Under the pieces are notes generated by a model. It saw only the letters and a program-made list of their open reading frames with translations, did no database searches and was not told the origin of the DNA. From positions 1 to 33,584 of the forward strand of contig JAEEQP010000043.1 in the NCBI GenBank assembly GCA_016285355.1: DNA of 33,584 nucleotides, written 5' to 3'. This DNA is from Bacteroidales bacterium. GTDB lineage: Bacteria; Bacteroidota; Bacteroidia; Bacteroidales; F082. This document shows, piece by piece, positions 22,200 through 30,688 of this stretch. Position numbers and translations under genes: made by a program. The stretch's first letter is position 1. Every line of letters starts with the position of its first letter.

Positions 22200-22817
22200 T
22201 TACAATTCCTTGACTTCCGCCAAAGCCGCCACGAAATACCAACGCCCATTACTCTCGCAATAGCATTTATAGCGCGTGCGTTGCTTCTCCCCTTTTTGGA
22301 AAACCAAGCCGTTTTTCAGCACGAATCTGGCTCCGTCGGGAAGGCTTTCCACGGTCGTCACGGTTTCATGGTTCCTGTCGTATTTGTGCAGCACTCTTTG
22401 TAGGTTTTGGTCGGCGGTGCTGCTGGCTTTGATGTGGTGTAAATGCTTTTGCAAAGCAGCGATAATGTCTTTCGGGAAGATAGCTTCGGTCATGAAAGGC
22501 AGCAAAAGTGTAGTGAATTGGTTTTGCCATTCCGTGCCGTGAGGTTGCACAAATCGTGAGCCATAACGCTGATACACATCATAATGCGCCACCTCATGAA
22601 CGTAGGTGATGAGCATTTGGTAAGGGTTCAAGTCCAAGTTGAGGGTGATGGAACAAATACCATTTGGGGTTCTTGGCGGACGGAAGTCACCCAATTTGGA
22701 AGTACGTGGTCGCTTGAAATGCAGCTTGAAACGGCGTTGTGTGAAAATATCTCCCACCATCCCGACCGAAGCCTCGGGGAAATAACGTTTCAACAGTTCG
22801 AGTTCCTCAGCCTTCAT
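22200..22817 (-). CDS. SprT-like zinc metalloprotease domain protein
   Basis: The 205-residue protein has a SprT-like domain: TYVHEVAHYDVYQRYG (about 70-85) contains the zinc-binding HExxH, and PHGTEWQNQF (about 91-100) provides a further His as in SprT/Spartan relatives. The C-terminal part (about 150-205) resembles the small zinc-ribbon-like end of SprT proteins, with a CYC pair. There is no signal peptide, so it is probably cytoplasmic. Eukaryotic relatives cut DNA-protein crosslinks; the bacterial role is unknown. The start overlaps the end of the small lipoprotein gene by 11 nt, so it is translated as the last gene of the envelope operon. Confidence 0.8.
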   Translation of the reverse strand: MKAEELELLKRYFPEASVGMVGDIFTQRRFKLHFKRPRTSKLGDFRPPRTPNGICSITLNLDLNPYQMLITYVHEVAHYDVYQRYGSRFVQPHGTEWQNQFTTLLLPFMTEAIFPKDIIAALQKHLHHIKASSTADQNLQRVLHKYDRNHETVTTVESLPDGARFVLKNGLVFQKGEKQRTRYKCYCESNGRWYFVAALAEVKEL

Positions 22818-22986
22818 CGTTGTGCAAGAGTTCGTATTCTATGGTTTCCTGCGGTGCATAGCTCCACTTGGTGCAGGTGTTGCAGTTTCGCGGTGCCCTA
22901 CGGCGACCTGGCACTTCCTTGGTCTTGCAGGATGAGGCCAATATTGCTAAGGCTAACAGTAATAATATCAAGAACTTATTTTTCAT
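22807..22986 (-). CDS. small lipoprotein (59 aa)
   Basis: The product is 59 residues: signal peptide MKNKFLILLLLALAILASSC with lipobox Cys at 20, a basic KTKEVPGRRRAPR stretch, a CNTC pair that could hold metal or a disulfide, and an acidic end. The ATG overlaps the TGA of the EnvC-like gene (ATGA, 22983-22986) and the gene overlaps the SprT-like start by 11 nt. Both overlaps support a real coupled gene. Function unknown; outer-membrane anchoring is likely. Confidence 0.75.
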   Translation of the reverse strand: MKNKFLILLLLALAILASSCKTKEVPGRRRAPRNCNTCTKWSYAPQETIEYELLHNDEG

Positions 22987-24251
22987 TTCGATAACCAATT
23001 TGCAGGGTCTTGTCGGTTTTGTTCTTTCAATAGTTCAAAGTGTAGCTCCGTCTTGTTTTCGGTCTTGTTGGTGTGAATCGTCCCTAAGGTCTGTTTGGTT
23101 TTCACTTTGTCACCGCGCTTCACGATAACGTTTTCGAGGTTGGAATATACAGTAAAATACTCGCCGTGGCGGAGGATAACGACTGTATTGGAGCCTGTTA
23201 GTTTGGTGACGCTGGCCACCTCGCCTTCAAAAACGGCACGAGCTTGAGCATTTTCGGTTGTGGCAATGTCAATACCGTTGTTGGTCACGGTGACCTTATT
23301 GGAAACCACCGAGGCATGTTTGCCAAAGGACGAGGAAATCACGCCGCGTTCCACAGGCCAAGGCAGTTTGCCTTTGTTGTTGACGAAGTTGTTAGATAGC
23401 GTTTTCTCTGCTGGTGTCAAAGCCATGCCTTTTTCCTTGGGTGTAGTAGCAGTTGTTTTATTTTTCTTGGCTTCTTCCTTGCGTTTTCTTTCTGCCTCAG
23501 CGTTGGCCTTGCGAATTTCCTCGGCGATGATATCGTCGATGGCCTTTTGCAGTTTCTTGGCTTGTTGTTGTTTGTTTTTGATGTCTTGTTGGATTTTACC
23601 TTCCTTCTTCTTGAGTTTGGCCACCTGTCCGTTGAGGTCTTTCTTTTCCTTTTGAAGGGCTTCCTGCTGGGTCTTCTCGTCTTTCAGCAAAGCGGCTTGT
23701 TCCTCGCGTGCCTGTTGGTTGGCCTCCACTTCGCTACTGATTTGTCTTTCGGTCGAGGCGATTTGTTCCATCTTGACTTTTCGGGCATCGTTAAATTCGC
23801 GGATATAACGCAGACGACTGAAGGCTTGGTTGAAGTCCTTGGAGGCGAAAATGAAGCCCAATTTATCGTAATTGTTGCGGTTTTTGTTGGCGAAGACGAT
23901 CATTTTCGCGTATTCCTTCTGCAATTTACTGAGGTCGGAGTTGAGGGTTTTGATGTTGCTTTGTCCTGACTTGATTTCCTCGTCTAAAACGGAAATTTGT
24001 TCATTGTAAGCTTTGATAAGGTTCTCGCGCTGCTTGATTTTTTGGTCCAAAATGGAGACCTCGTTGAGGGTCATCTCCTTGTCCTTTTTGGTCTTTTTCA
24101 ACAATTGGTTGGCGGTCGAAATCTCCTTCTGCAACGAGTTGATTTCGCTCTGCAACTGCTTCTTCGACTTGCCTTTCGTCTTTTGGGCATAACCAGGCGA
24201 GACAAGAGCCAACAGCAACAAAACCCATATAATACGCAGTCTTTTCATCAT
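22983..24251 (-). CDS. EnvC-like murein hydrolase activator (degenerate M23/LytM)
   Basis: The 422-residue periplasmic protein has a signal peptide (1-22, ending SPGYA) and long Lys/Gln/Glu-rich coiled coils (about 25-265). A low-complexity linker (about 265-290) and a LytM/M23 domain (about 300-422) follow. Catalytic M23 enzymes have HxxxD and HxH zinc ligands. Here NNGIDIA replaces the first His with Asn, and GEYFTVYSNL has SNL where the HxH end should be. Loss of zinc ligands is the mark of EnvC/NlpD-type proteins that activate amidases rather than cut peptidoglycan. It overlaps its neighbours by 4 nt on both sides and probably acts in cell division or septal wall splitting. Confidence 0.85.
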   Translation of the reverse strand: MMKRLRIIWVLLLLALVSPGYAQKTKGKSKKQLQSEINSLQKEISTANQLLKKTKKDKEMTLNEVSILDQKIKQRENLIKAYNEQISVLDEEIKSGQSNIKTLNSDLSKLQKEYAKMIVFANKNRNNYDKLGFIFASKDFNQAFSRLRYIREFNDARKVKMEQIASTERQISSEVEANQQAREEQAALLKDEKTQQEALQKEKKDLNGQVAKLKKKEGKIQQDIKNKQQQAKKLQKAIDDIIAEEIRKANAEAERKRKEEAKKNKTTATTPKEKGMALTPAEKTLSNNFVNNKGKLPWPVERGVISSSFGKHASVVSNKVTVTNNGIDIATTENAQARAVFEGEVASVTKLTGSNTVVILRHGEYFTVYSNLENVIVKRGDKVKTKQTLGTIHTNKTENKTELHFELLKEQNRQDPANWLSK

Positions 24252-24808
24252 TTCATTGGCAGTTGCATACGCTCCATTTTGTCTGTAATCTTCAGTGGGA
24301 AGGTGGTTGGTTCGTCCAATTTAATGTTGGTGTATTTTAGCTTAACTTTAACGTCACCCATATAGTAATCGTAATGATTGTACCCTACCGTTTGGTTTTC
24401 AACAGGTGGAATGCCCTCGATATTCTGCAAGAGCATATATTGCACAAATGGCAGTCTAAAATCAAGTGCAGGTCCGATTTGCTGATCGAGGCTGTCTACA
24501 TGCTCAGCCAAATAGGTCTTTTCCATGCGATTAAGAATCCAAACGGAATCATTGCTGATTTTGGCACGCAGCACTTCCACGCCCATCGTGGCAGACACGC
24601 TCAACCACACAATACTGTCTTTCCGCATCCGCAACTGTCCCGACAAGTCATTGAATGACTGTCCGTTGACATCGGCTTGTATGTCAAGCTTGGCAGTCAG
24701 CCATTCAAAAGTTTTGGGCTGTGTGGGCTGCACGACTTTCTTACGCGAGGCGCAGGAAGTAGTCGCTAGCAGAAATCCCAAAAATACTATGCTCAATCGA
24801 AGCCTCAT
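24248..24808 (-). CDS. DUF4292 lipoprotein
   Basis: The 186-residue lipoprotein has a signal peptide ending in ATTSC (lipobox Cys at about 19). The body TFEWLTAKLDIQADVNG ... GQLRMRKDSIVWLSVSATM ... GVEVLRAKISNDSVWI is characteristic of DUF4292. The fold is expected to be a LolA/LolB-like half-barrel that could bind lipid or lipoprotein, but this is inference from the beta-strand pattern. It starts at the TAATG overlap with the TPR gene and ends in an overlap with the EnvC-like start, so translation is coupled. Confidence 0.8.
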   Translation of the reverse strand: MRLRLSIVFLGFLLATTSCASRKKVVQPTQPKTFEWLTAKLDIQADVNGQSFNDLSGQLRMRKDSIVWLSVSATMGVEVLRAKISNDSVWILNRMEKTYLAEHVDSLDQQIGPALDFRLPFVQYMLLQNIEGIPPVENQTVGYNHYDYYMGDVKVKLKYTNIKLDEPTTFPLKITDKMERMQLPMK

Positions 24809-26418
24809 TATTCTTTCAATTTGCGCTGTATGGCCTCATAATGCTTGGTGTAGGTCTCGTCAGGTTCTTTCAGTAGTTTCAGGGCTTTCTTCATGTATTT
24901 TTCGGCTTCCTTGTAGTCGCCTTTCATGTAAAGCACCCAGGCGTGTGTATCCAAATAAGTCGGATTGTCAGGTTCCATAGCGATAGCTTTGGTCGACATC
25001 TCCAAAGCCTTGTCTAAATCTTGGCCTTTCACGGCGAGATAATAGGCGTAGTTATTGAGAACTAACACATTATCAGGGTCGTTGCGCAAGGTTCGGTCGT
25101 ATGCCTCAAAAGCTTTTTCTTCATCACCTTGCTCATGGTAGAGGTCGCCTAAGAAAGCGTCAAAGTTGGCGATTTGCACCTTGTCAGAGGTGTATCTCCT
25201 CCCCTTTTCCAGATAGTTGATGGCATTTTCATTGTCTTTCAGGACGGCACTGGCCACGCCCGCATACCAATAAAATACAGGCTGCATGGGATAATATTTC
25301 AAGGCGGCCACAGCATGGTCGCGCACAGCCTGGTTCTCATTCATCCGCGATTCGCTAATGACGAGGTTTTGCCATCCGTAGAAGTCGGTGCTGTCGATGG
25401 CCAACACCCTCTGATACAACTCTTTCGATTTCACCGAGTTTTGGTTGACGATGTAATACGAGCCAAGAATCAGGTAGCCGATTTTGTTGTCAGGATGGGT
25501 CTCGATAAAAGCCTCACCGCATTGCCGTGCCTGCTCGTCGATGTCGGCCGAACCTTGGTTTTTGTTCATCCAATAGTCGTAGATGTTGGATTTCGTAGTG
25601 AGGTCAAGGTTCTTGTTTCGGATGGCGGCTATCAACTCGTTGAAAGCCTTGTCATTGTCGCCGTTGTTCTCGTAAAACTCAAGCAACGAGATATTGATAT
25701 AAGGGTCGTTGGGATTGAGTTCCTTGATTTTCTCAAAGGTTTTCAAAGCTTCCTTCTCTTTGCCGTTTTCGCTGTAGGTCTGGGCCAACATGCTGTAATA
25801 GCGCTGGTTTTCAGGATTCTCCTTGACAAGTTGCTCCAATTCGGCGATGAGTTTCTTGTTGTTGCCCTGCCGCTTGTAGATGTTGAGCAGTTGTTCAGTA
25901 ATCACCTCGTTTTGCCCGATTTGTTTTTCCAACAGATCCATCTTGGTCAAAGCCTTGTCGTATTGCTCCGTAACCAAGTAAGTGTCAATCAAGTCGCTGA
26001 GCATTTCGAGGTCGTCGGGATACTTTTTGGTGAGGTTTTCGTACAGGATGATGAAATCATCGTATTGCTCCAGATTGCGGTAAAATATACCCAAACGTAT
26101 CTGATACCATTTGTTTTCTGGGGCAAGGTTGGCGGCCTGTTGGATCATTTGCAAGGCCTCTTCCATGCGACCGGCGTTGTAGTATTGTTCACTCAGTTCA
26201 AACATCGAGGCATCATCATCGGGCATGTAACGCAGGGCTTGCTCAAAGTTACGGATGGCGCCTTCGGTGTCCTCGCGGTACTTGCTTTGGAGGCCGTTGG
26301 AGAAATAGGTGGCGTTCTTTTTCTTGTCGGGCTTGCCGTTGAATTCCGACTCAATTTGTTGTGCCGTGACGTTTACTGCGAGACAGCCAAATATAAGGAA
26401 AATAAGTAGTTTTCTCAT
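24808..26418 (-). CDS. periplasmic TPR protein
   Basis: The 536-residue protein has a signal peptide (1-20, ending VTAQ) and at least 10 tetratricopeptide repeats from about residue 35 to the end. Examples are AIRNFEQALRYMPDDDASMF and ALEMSTKAIAMEPDNPTYLD. No catalytic domain is visible; it is likely a scaffold in the periplasm. It starts 5 nt after the dUTPase stop and ends in a TAATG overlap with the DUF4292 gene. Together with the following genes it forms the envelope operon. Confidence 0.85.
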   Translation of the reverse strand: MRKLLIFLIFGCLAVNVTAQQIESEFNGKPDKKKNATYFSNGLQSKYREDTEGAIRNFEQALRYMPDDDASMFELSEQYYNAGRMEEALQMIQQAANLAPENKWYQIRLGIFYRNLEQYDDFIILYENLTKKYPDDLEMLSDLIDTYLVTEQYDKALTKMDLLEKQIGQNEVITEQLLNIYKRQGNNKKLIAELEQLVKENPENQRYYSMLAQTYSENGKEKEALKTFEKIKELNPNDPYINISLLEFYENNGDNDKAFNELIAAIRNKNLDLTTKSNIYDYWMNKNQGSADIDEQARQCGEAFIETHPDNKIGYLILGSYYIVNQNSVKSKELYQRVLAIDSTDFYGWQNLVISESRMNENQAVRDHAVAALKYYPMQPVFYWYAGVASAVLKDNENAINYLEKGRRYTSDKVQIANFDAFLGDLYHEQGDEEKAFEAYDRTLRNDPDNVLVLNNYAYYLAVKGQDLDKALEMSTKAIAMEPDNPTYLDTHAWVLYMKGDYKEAEKYMKKALKLLKEPDETYTKHYEAIQRKLKE

Positions 26419-26423
26419 CGTTT

Positions 26424-26861
26424 TCAGTTTTTTCCGGTATGTCCAAATCCACCTGCACCGCGTTCCGTTTCCGAGAGGGTTTCCACTTGCACGACTTCCG
26501 CTTGCTCACATTTGGCAATAATCATCTGTGCGATGCGGTCGCCACTATTGATGACGAAAGGCTTGTCAGACAGATTAATCAAGATGACACAGATTTGTCC
26601 ACGGTAATCGGCATCAATGGTGCCAGGTGAGTTAAGCACGGTGATACCACTTTTGATAGCCAAGCCGCTACGAGGTCTCACCTGCCCTTCGTAGCCTTCA
26701 GGAATTTCCATATAAAGACCCGTCGGAACGAGGCCTCGCTGCATGGGTTCAAGAGTAATAGGGCCTTCGGGCAGATAGGCACGAAGATCCATACCAGCCG
26801 AGTTTTTGGTCTCGTAGGCGGGTAAAGGGTTATTTGAAGTGTTTACGATTTTGAGTATCAT
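26424..26861 (-). CDS. dut: dUTP diphosphatase
   Basis: The 145-residue trimeric dUTPase hydrolyses dUTP to dUMP and pyrophosphate, keeping uracil out of DNA and feeding dTMP synthesis. All five motifs are seen: [11 protein letters not shown] (21-31), [10 protein letters not shown] (about 63-72), [11 protein letters not shown] (about 80-90, catalytic Asp), GDRIAQMII (about 105-113) and [13 protein letters not shown] (133-145), the C-terminal arm (usual GFGSTG, here GFGHTG). It is a nucleotide enzyme embedded in an envelope operon. Confidence 0.96.
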   Translation of the reverse strand: MILKIVNTSNNPLPAYETKNSAGMDLRAYLPEGPITLEPMQRGLVPTGLYMEIPEGYEGQVRPRSGLAIKSGITVLNSPGTIDADYRGQICVILINLSDKPFVINSGDRIAQMIIAKCEQAEVVQVETLSETERGAGGFGHTGKN

Positions 26862-26898
26862 AATTATTTCTTTTTCAATATTTTATTATTTACAACAT

Positions 26899-28368
26899 TC
26901 ATAACGTTTTCACCAAGTCTTTCTCCATCCAGCAAATGAAAGCAAAAAAAACCAATAACAAACCTGTGTTAACGACCAAAGTCCAAACGGTACTCTCAAT
27001 GTGGATATTCTTTTGCACAAAATACAAAGCTATGGCGACGGCAAAATAAATGAAAGCAGACTTCAAATTATAAGGTATCGGAGCTTTCTTTTGTCCAACG
27101 AAATAGGACAACACCATGCAAGTAGCATAACCAGCAAAACCGCCCCAGGCACAAGCCATATAACTGTATTTGGGTACAAAGATGAAGTTGATGGCGAGCA
27201 GCACCGCACAACCTATAGCTGAGAAGATGGCACCCCACCAGGTCTCGTCGATGAGTTTGTACCAGAACGAGAGGTTGAAATAGATGCCCATGAAGATTTC
27301 GGCCATCATCACGATGGGCACCACACGTAGGCCTGCGTGGTAGTCTTCACCGACAAGATATTTCAATATAGGCATATACATCACCACAGCGAGGAATGCC
27401 AGCAAGGTGAAGATGATGAAATATTTCATCACCTTAGCTTGCAACTCTTTGTCGTTTTTGTCGCGCTGACCACCGAAGACAAAGGGCTCATAAGCATAGC
27501 GGAAGGCTTGCGTAATCATCGCCATAATCATCGCTATCTTGACGCAAGCGCCATAGATGCCGAGCTGTTCCTCGCCCTCCAAACCCGGGACGATTTTCTT
27601 GAACACAATCTTGTCTGCCACTTGGTTGAGGATGCCGGCCAAGCCCAAAAGCAGAATGGGCCAAGTATATTTCAGCATCTGTTTCAGCAAGTTACGATCG
27701 ATTCCGAGGCGCAGTTTCTTGATTTCGTTGACAAAGCCAAAATTGACCAACGTGGTGCAAATCAAATTGGCGATGAAGATATAACCCACTTGATAGCTGG
27801 CATGATACCAACCCATCATGGCGGGATGGTGTTCTTTCAAATAAGGTGCCAAATAGAAGATGAATAGGTTGAGCAACAGGCTCATAACGATGAAGGAAAG
27901 CTTCAGAGCCATGAACTTGATGGGGCGGTTCTCATAACGCAGCCGCGCAAAAAGGATGGATTGGAACGCATCGAAAGCCACGATGATGGCTATGATTTCC
28001 ACAAACTCAGGATGCAAGGCATAATCCAAAGCACCAGCAATGGGCTTCAGGAACAATGACACCAAAATCAGGAAAATCAGCGAGACGAAACCAACGGAAA
28101 GTCCAGCCGTGGAAAAAGCCTTGTCGGGATTGACGTTTTCCTTGTTGGAGAAGCGGAAAAAGGTGGTTTCCATGCCGAAGGTAAGGAGGACCAAGAGCAA
28201 AGCCGTGTAGGCGTATAGGTTGGTCACGATGCCGTAGCCTCCCGATTCGGCAGCCATCCTATGAGTGTGGATGGGCACAAGCAGGTAATTCAAAAACTTG
28301 CCTACGATGCTGCTCAGGCCGTAGATGGCGGTCTGCTTTGCAAGTGAGCCTAATTTGTTTTCTGCCAT
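26899..28368 (-). CDS. polysaccharide/oligosaccharide flippase (Wzx-like, MOP superfamily)
   Basis: The 489-residue membrane protein has about 14 hydrophobic helices. It starts MAENKLGSLAKQTAIYGLSS, typical of Wzx-type flippases (Polysacc_synt family), and a C-terminal polysaccharide biosynthesis domain follows from about 340. Such proteins move undecaprenyl-linked glycans or lipid precursors to the periplasmic face; a MurJ-like role is possible but less likely. The ATG at 28368 fits the promoter at 28393-28400; the longer frame would begin upstream of the transcription start. It heads the envelope operon, 37 nt before dut. Confidence 0.85.
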   Translation of the reverse strand: MAENKLGSLAKQTAIYGLSSIVGKFLNYLLVPIHTHRMAAESGGYGIVTNLYAYTALLLVLLTFGMETTFFRFSNKENVNPDKAFSTAGLSVGFVSLIFLILVSLFLKPIAGALDYALHPEFVEIIAIIVAFDAFQSILFARLRYENRPIKFMALKLSFIVMSLLLNLFIFYLAPYLKEHHPAMMGWYHASYQVGYIFIANLICTTLVNFGFVNEIKKLRLGIDRNLLKQMLKYTWPILLLGLAGILNQVADKIVFKKIVPGLEGEEQLGIYGACVKIAMIMAMITQAFRYAYEPFVFGGQRDKNDKELQAKVMKYFIIFTLLAFLAVVMYMPILKYLVGEDYHAGLRVVPIVMMAEIFMGIYFNLSFWYKLIDETWWGAIFSAIGCAVLLAINFIFVPKYSYMACAWGGFAGYATCMVLSYFVGQKKAPIPYNLKSAFIYFAVAIALYFVQKNIHIESTVWTLVVNTGLLLVFFAFICWMEKDLVKTL

Positions 28369-28369
28369 A

Positions 28370-28391
28370 GTTTCAGTTTGTATTCTGAAAC
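28370..28391. repeat. 7-bp inverted repeat in the flippase leader
   Basis: GTTTCAG (28370-28376) and CTGAAAC (28385-28391) form a perfect hairpin directly before the flippase ATG. It could hide the start region in the mRNA, or be chance. Confidence 0.4.
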
Positions 28392-28392
28392 G

Positions 28393-28400
28393 CAAAAATA
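28393..28400 (-). promoter_or_regulatory. promoter of the envelope operon
   Basis: Minus-strand TATTTTTG, 24 nt before the flippase ATG. No clear -33 element. Confidence 0.6.
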
Positions 28401-28472
28401 AGTGTTTTGTTGTAATAACACCCATCAACTTTTCAGCAATTCGATTATAAACCGCAAATTTACTATACAGTT

Positions 28473-29153
28473 TCAATTAAATTTCCTAAGGAGGCTCTTT
28501 ATCTGGTTGCCGACATTTTTTCTGCTCAACGGGTGATCGGCATTGGAGAGGACGCTGTTGAAATAAATGACTCGGTCAGTCTGTGTGTCAATGACAGCCG
28601 TGTAAAGAGCGTTGCCAGTCTGGTCACCTGCTGTGTAGCGTTTTGGCTCATCAAAAACAGTTCTTATGATGTTACCCACAAGTTCTTCCAGTTTTTCCTG
28701 ATCGTATGCTTCATTGCTCTCAATATAGCCGTATGCATGTACAACGATGCCATAGCGGTGTCCTGTGGACTTAATCAGTTCAGTAAGTGCTTTGGGCACT
28801 CTAAGATTCTTAATGTCGGAGGATTCAAGGTCCGAAAATCTGTCAATCCATTTTGCGATGGATGCGCCCTCACCTGTATAGTCGGCTTTAACAGGGTCAG
28901 TGAAAGGGTAGCGACTGGATGTTATTATGTCGGTAATCAGTCGCTCGGAAGCAGCAACCAACGATGAGTCAAGGTAGCCGGATTTTGGCGAATCGAAATA
29001 ATACATGAGCGATTTTGGCTCAATAAAGGCAAGTTCGTCGATTTTAGAAACATTCGTGCCGCTGGCGGAGTAAGTGGCGCCGCAAGATGTGAACATGGAT
29101 GCTGCAATCAGAATTCCAACCATTGCCAACAGGAGTTTTTTGGTTTTGTTCAT
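28473..29153 (-). CDS. lipoprotein of unknown function
   Basis: The 226-residue lipoprotein has a signal MNKTKKLLLAMVGILIAASM ending FTSC (lipobox Cys at 24). The body is mixed alpha/beta, with SSRYPFTDPVKADY (about 79-92), YGIVVHAYGYIESN (about 134-147) and a hydrophilic end ...SLLRKFN. I do not recognise the family; the pattern fits lipoproteins with one compact domain at the outer membrane. It has its own promoter (29200-29207) and ends about 73 nt before the flippase promoter. Confidence 0.8.
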   Translation of the reverse strand: MNKTKKLLLAMVGILIAASMFTSCGATYSASGTNVSKIDELAFIEPKSLMYYFDSPKSGYLDSSLVAASERLITDIITSSRYPFTDPVKADYTGEGASIAKWIDRFSDLESSDIKNLRVPKALTELIKSTGHRYGIVVHAYGYIESNEAYDQEKLEELVGNIIRTVFDEPKRYTAGDQTGNALYTAVIDTQTDRVIYFNSVLSNADHPLSRKNVGNQIKSLLRKFN

Positions 29154-29199
29154 AATTAATGTGTTTGTTTATGTGGTTTATACTTTAATGAATTGTAGG

Positions 29200-29207
29200 C
29201 AAATATA
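29200..29207 (-). promoter_or_regulatory. promoter of the 226-aa lipoprotein
   Basis: Minus-strand TATATTTG, 46 nt before the ATG at 29153. No convincing -33 element. The remaining sequence to 29334 has a short direct repeat TGCGCAGAAAA (29250-29280) and no gene. Confidence 0.5.
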
Positions 29208-29334
29208 GATTATGCGCATGACAATAGTCTGGTTTTTTTTCAGATTATTGCGCAGAAAACCCGTTTTTGCGCAGAAAATGCCAGTTTTGGGCTGTCTATC
29301 CAAAAACAGTGTCATACGGCACCGTTTTAATCGT

Positions 29335-29342
29335 TACTTTTG
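29335..29342 (+). promoter_or_regulatory. promoter of the 165-aa lipoprotein
   Basis: TACTTTTG, 51 nt before the ATG at 29394. No -33 TTTG visible. Confidence 0.6.
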
Positions 29343-29393
29343 CGACGCTTTTAATAAAATTATTGTTTAACTAAAATCAAAATCATTACAAAA

Positions 29394-29891
29394 ATGAAAA
29401 AGGTAACATTTCTGCTCGCCGCCCTGCTTATTGGTGGCATGATGTTCACAGGTTGTAAGAAAAACAACGACACTCCTAGTGACACTCCTAGTGACCCGAC
29501 AAACAAAACTTTCAAGGTCTCCTATGCTCTTGAAAACACAGTCACACTCACTGGTGGTATTGTGCAAACCACTTCCGACTGCTTTAAGTTTGATGTGACT
29601 TACACAGGTGCTGATGGTAACCCGGTAGAGGTAAAAAACGTTACCCTGCCTTGGAGCGGTGATTCTTTCGATGTAAAAGCTCCTTTCAAAGCTAAGATTG
29701 AAATCAGACCAGTTTATAATGAGGACGATCTTCCCGATGATTTAACCTATGGTGCAATTGCCTTTATATGCAAAAATGGTGAGAAAATTGGAAGAGGTGG
29801 TGAAATTTATAATCGAACCAAGGTCAGATTCTTGCAAACAGCACAAGAAAACCCCGAATACCTATACATAAAAGCTGAATATGATTTCTGA
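29394..29891 (+). CDS. small lipoprotein with TPSD repeat
   Basis: The 165-residue lipoprotein has signal MKKVTFLLAALLIGGMMFTG with lipobox Cys at 21, then a linker KKNNDTPSDTPSDPTNK in which a 15-bp tandem duplication (about 29469-29497) repeats TPSD. The globular part (about 38-165) seems all-beta, with two Cys. I do not recognise the family. It is one of only two plus-strand proteins, with its own promoter and a strong terminator right behind. Probably surface- or outer-membrane-located. Confidence 0.8.
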   Translation: MKKVTFLLAALLIGGMMFTGCKKNNDTPSDTPSDPTNKTFKVSYALENTVTLTGGIVQTTSDCFKFDVTYTGADGNPVEVKNVTLPWSGDSFDVKAPFKAKIEIRPVYNEDDLPDDLTYGAIAFICKNGEKIGRGGEIYNRTKVRFLQTAQENPEYLYIKAEYDF

Positions 29892-29922
29892 TCTGAAGTC
29901 AAAGACTATCCCTAAATAACTG

Positions 29923-29966
29923 AATTTGCCCGACCATCATCATTTGAAGGTCGGGCAAATTGTTTT
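29923..29966 (+). terminator. terminator after the 165-aa lipoprotein
   Basis: AATTTGCCCGACC (29923-29935) and GGTCGGGCAAATT (29949-29961) form a perfect 13-bp stem with a 13-nt loop, followed by GTTTT. The T-run is short but the stem is strong. Confidence 0.75.
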
Positions 29967-29983
29967 ATGACAAATGATGGTTT

Positions 29984-30016
29984 TTTGCTTGTTGTCGTAA
30001 TAAAATTGTACTTTTG
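29984..30016 (+). promoter_or_regulatory. promoter of the 199-aa membrane protein (leaderless)
   Basis: TTTG (29984-29987), spacer 21 nt, TACTTTTG (30009-30016). The ATG follows after 5 nt, so the transcript has practically no leader. Confidence 0.75.
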
Positions 30017-30021
30017 CAGCC

Positions 30022-30621
30022 ATGAAAAAGGAGCAAAAACACATCGAAAAGGCGATAAGCATCGAAAACCAATCCCTTGTGAATCATGTGGATAGTGGCC
30101 TGCCGAGCTGGCTCATTGAGGCGGCTTTTATGTGCTACCTGTTGCAGGCCGTTCTCAACTGGGTGCCGCTTTTGCATTGGGTAAACGATCATCATCTCTC
30201 TTGGGCGCGCGGCATCGTCCAGACCTTTGGTCCTGTGGTGATGTATGTCGGCCTGATGCGCGGCATGAAGCCCTTGTATCGTCCGTTCACGGTGTGGTGG
30301 TGGTTGGTCATTGCGCTGAATCTTGCTGGATTCGTGACGGAACTGATACCAGCCATCATGTTCAGCGTGGGTTTGCCAGTGGCCGTTTCGCTCATGTTGG
30401 TCTATGTGCCTTTGGGCAGTCTCATCATCTTTAACTATCGCGGTAGGCTGCGTCAGGTGGGCCTTTGGATGGTGCTTTATATCATGATTTCCAGCATTAT
30501 CCCTGTGGTTTCTTTCCTGTTGGTCGGTCCCGATTCGGGCTTGGCCAACCTGCCGATGGAAATTCCGACCATCGCCGTCATCGTCGTTTATGCCTGGGTG
30601 CAGCGGCGGGTATTGATATAA
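30022..30621 (+). CDS. six-helix membrane protein of unknown function
   Basis: The 199-residue inner-membrane protein has a hydrophilic N-terminus (1-30) and about six helices, including LIEAAFMCYLLQAVLNW, WWWLVIALNLAGFVTEL and LWMVLYIMISSIIPVVSFLL. The helices hold few charged residues. I do not recognise a family. The promoter lies only 5 nt before the ATG, suggesting leaderless translation. A terminator follows the stop directly, so it is a single-gene unit. Confidence 0.75.
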   Translation: MKKEQKHIEKAISIENQSLVNHVDSGLPSWLIEAAFMCYLLQAVLNWVPLLHWVNDHHLSWARGIVQTFGPVVMYVGLMRGMKPLYRPFTVWWWLVIALNLAGFVTELIPAIMFSVGLPVAVSLMLVYVPLGSLIIFNYRGRLRQVGLWMVLYIMISSIIPVVSFLLVGPDSGLANLPMEIPTIAVIVVYAWVQRRVLI

Positions 30622-30626
30622 TGAAG

Positions 30627-30659
30627 AAAGGTCGCAACCCACTGATTGCGACCTTTTTT
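30627..30659 (+). terminator. terminator after the 199-aa membrane protein
   Basis: AAAGGTCGCAA (30627-30637) and TTGCGACCTTT (30646-30656) form a perfect 11-bp stem with an 8-nt loop and T-run 30654-30659. On the other strand it also has A/T flanks and may serve the convergent endonuclease gene. Confidence 0.9.
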
Positions 30660-30688
30660 CAAGGTTGTGAAACCTGATTCTGAATGGA

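Noticed and set aside
25174..26409. Plus-strand 411-residue ORF antisense to the TPR gene
   Set aside because: Long only because of the codon bias of the TPR gene; Val/Leu-rich and without motif.
29965..30642. Minus-strand 225-residue ORF antisense to the six-helix membrane protein
   Set aside because: His/Gln/Arg-rich shadow frame; the plus strand has promoter, membrane helices and terminator.
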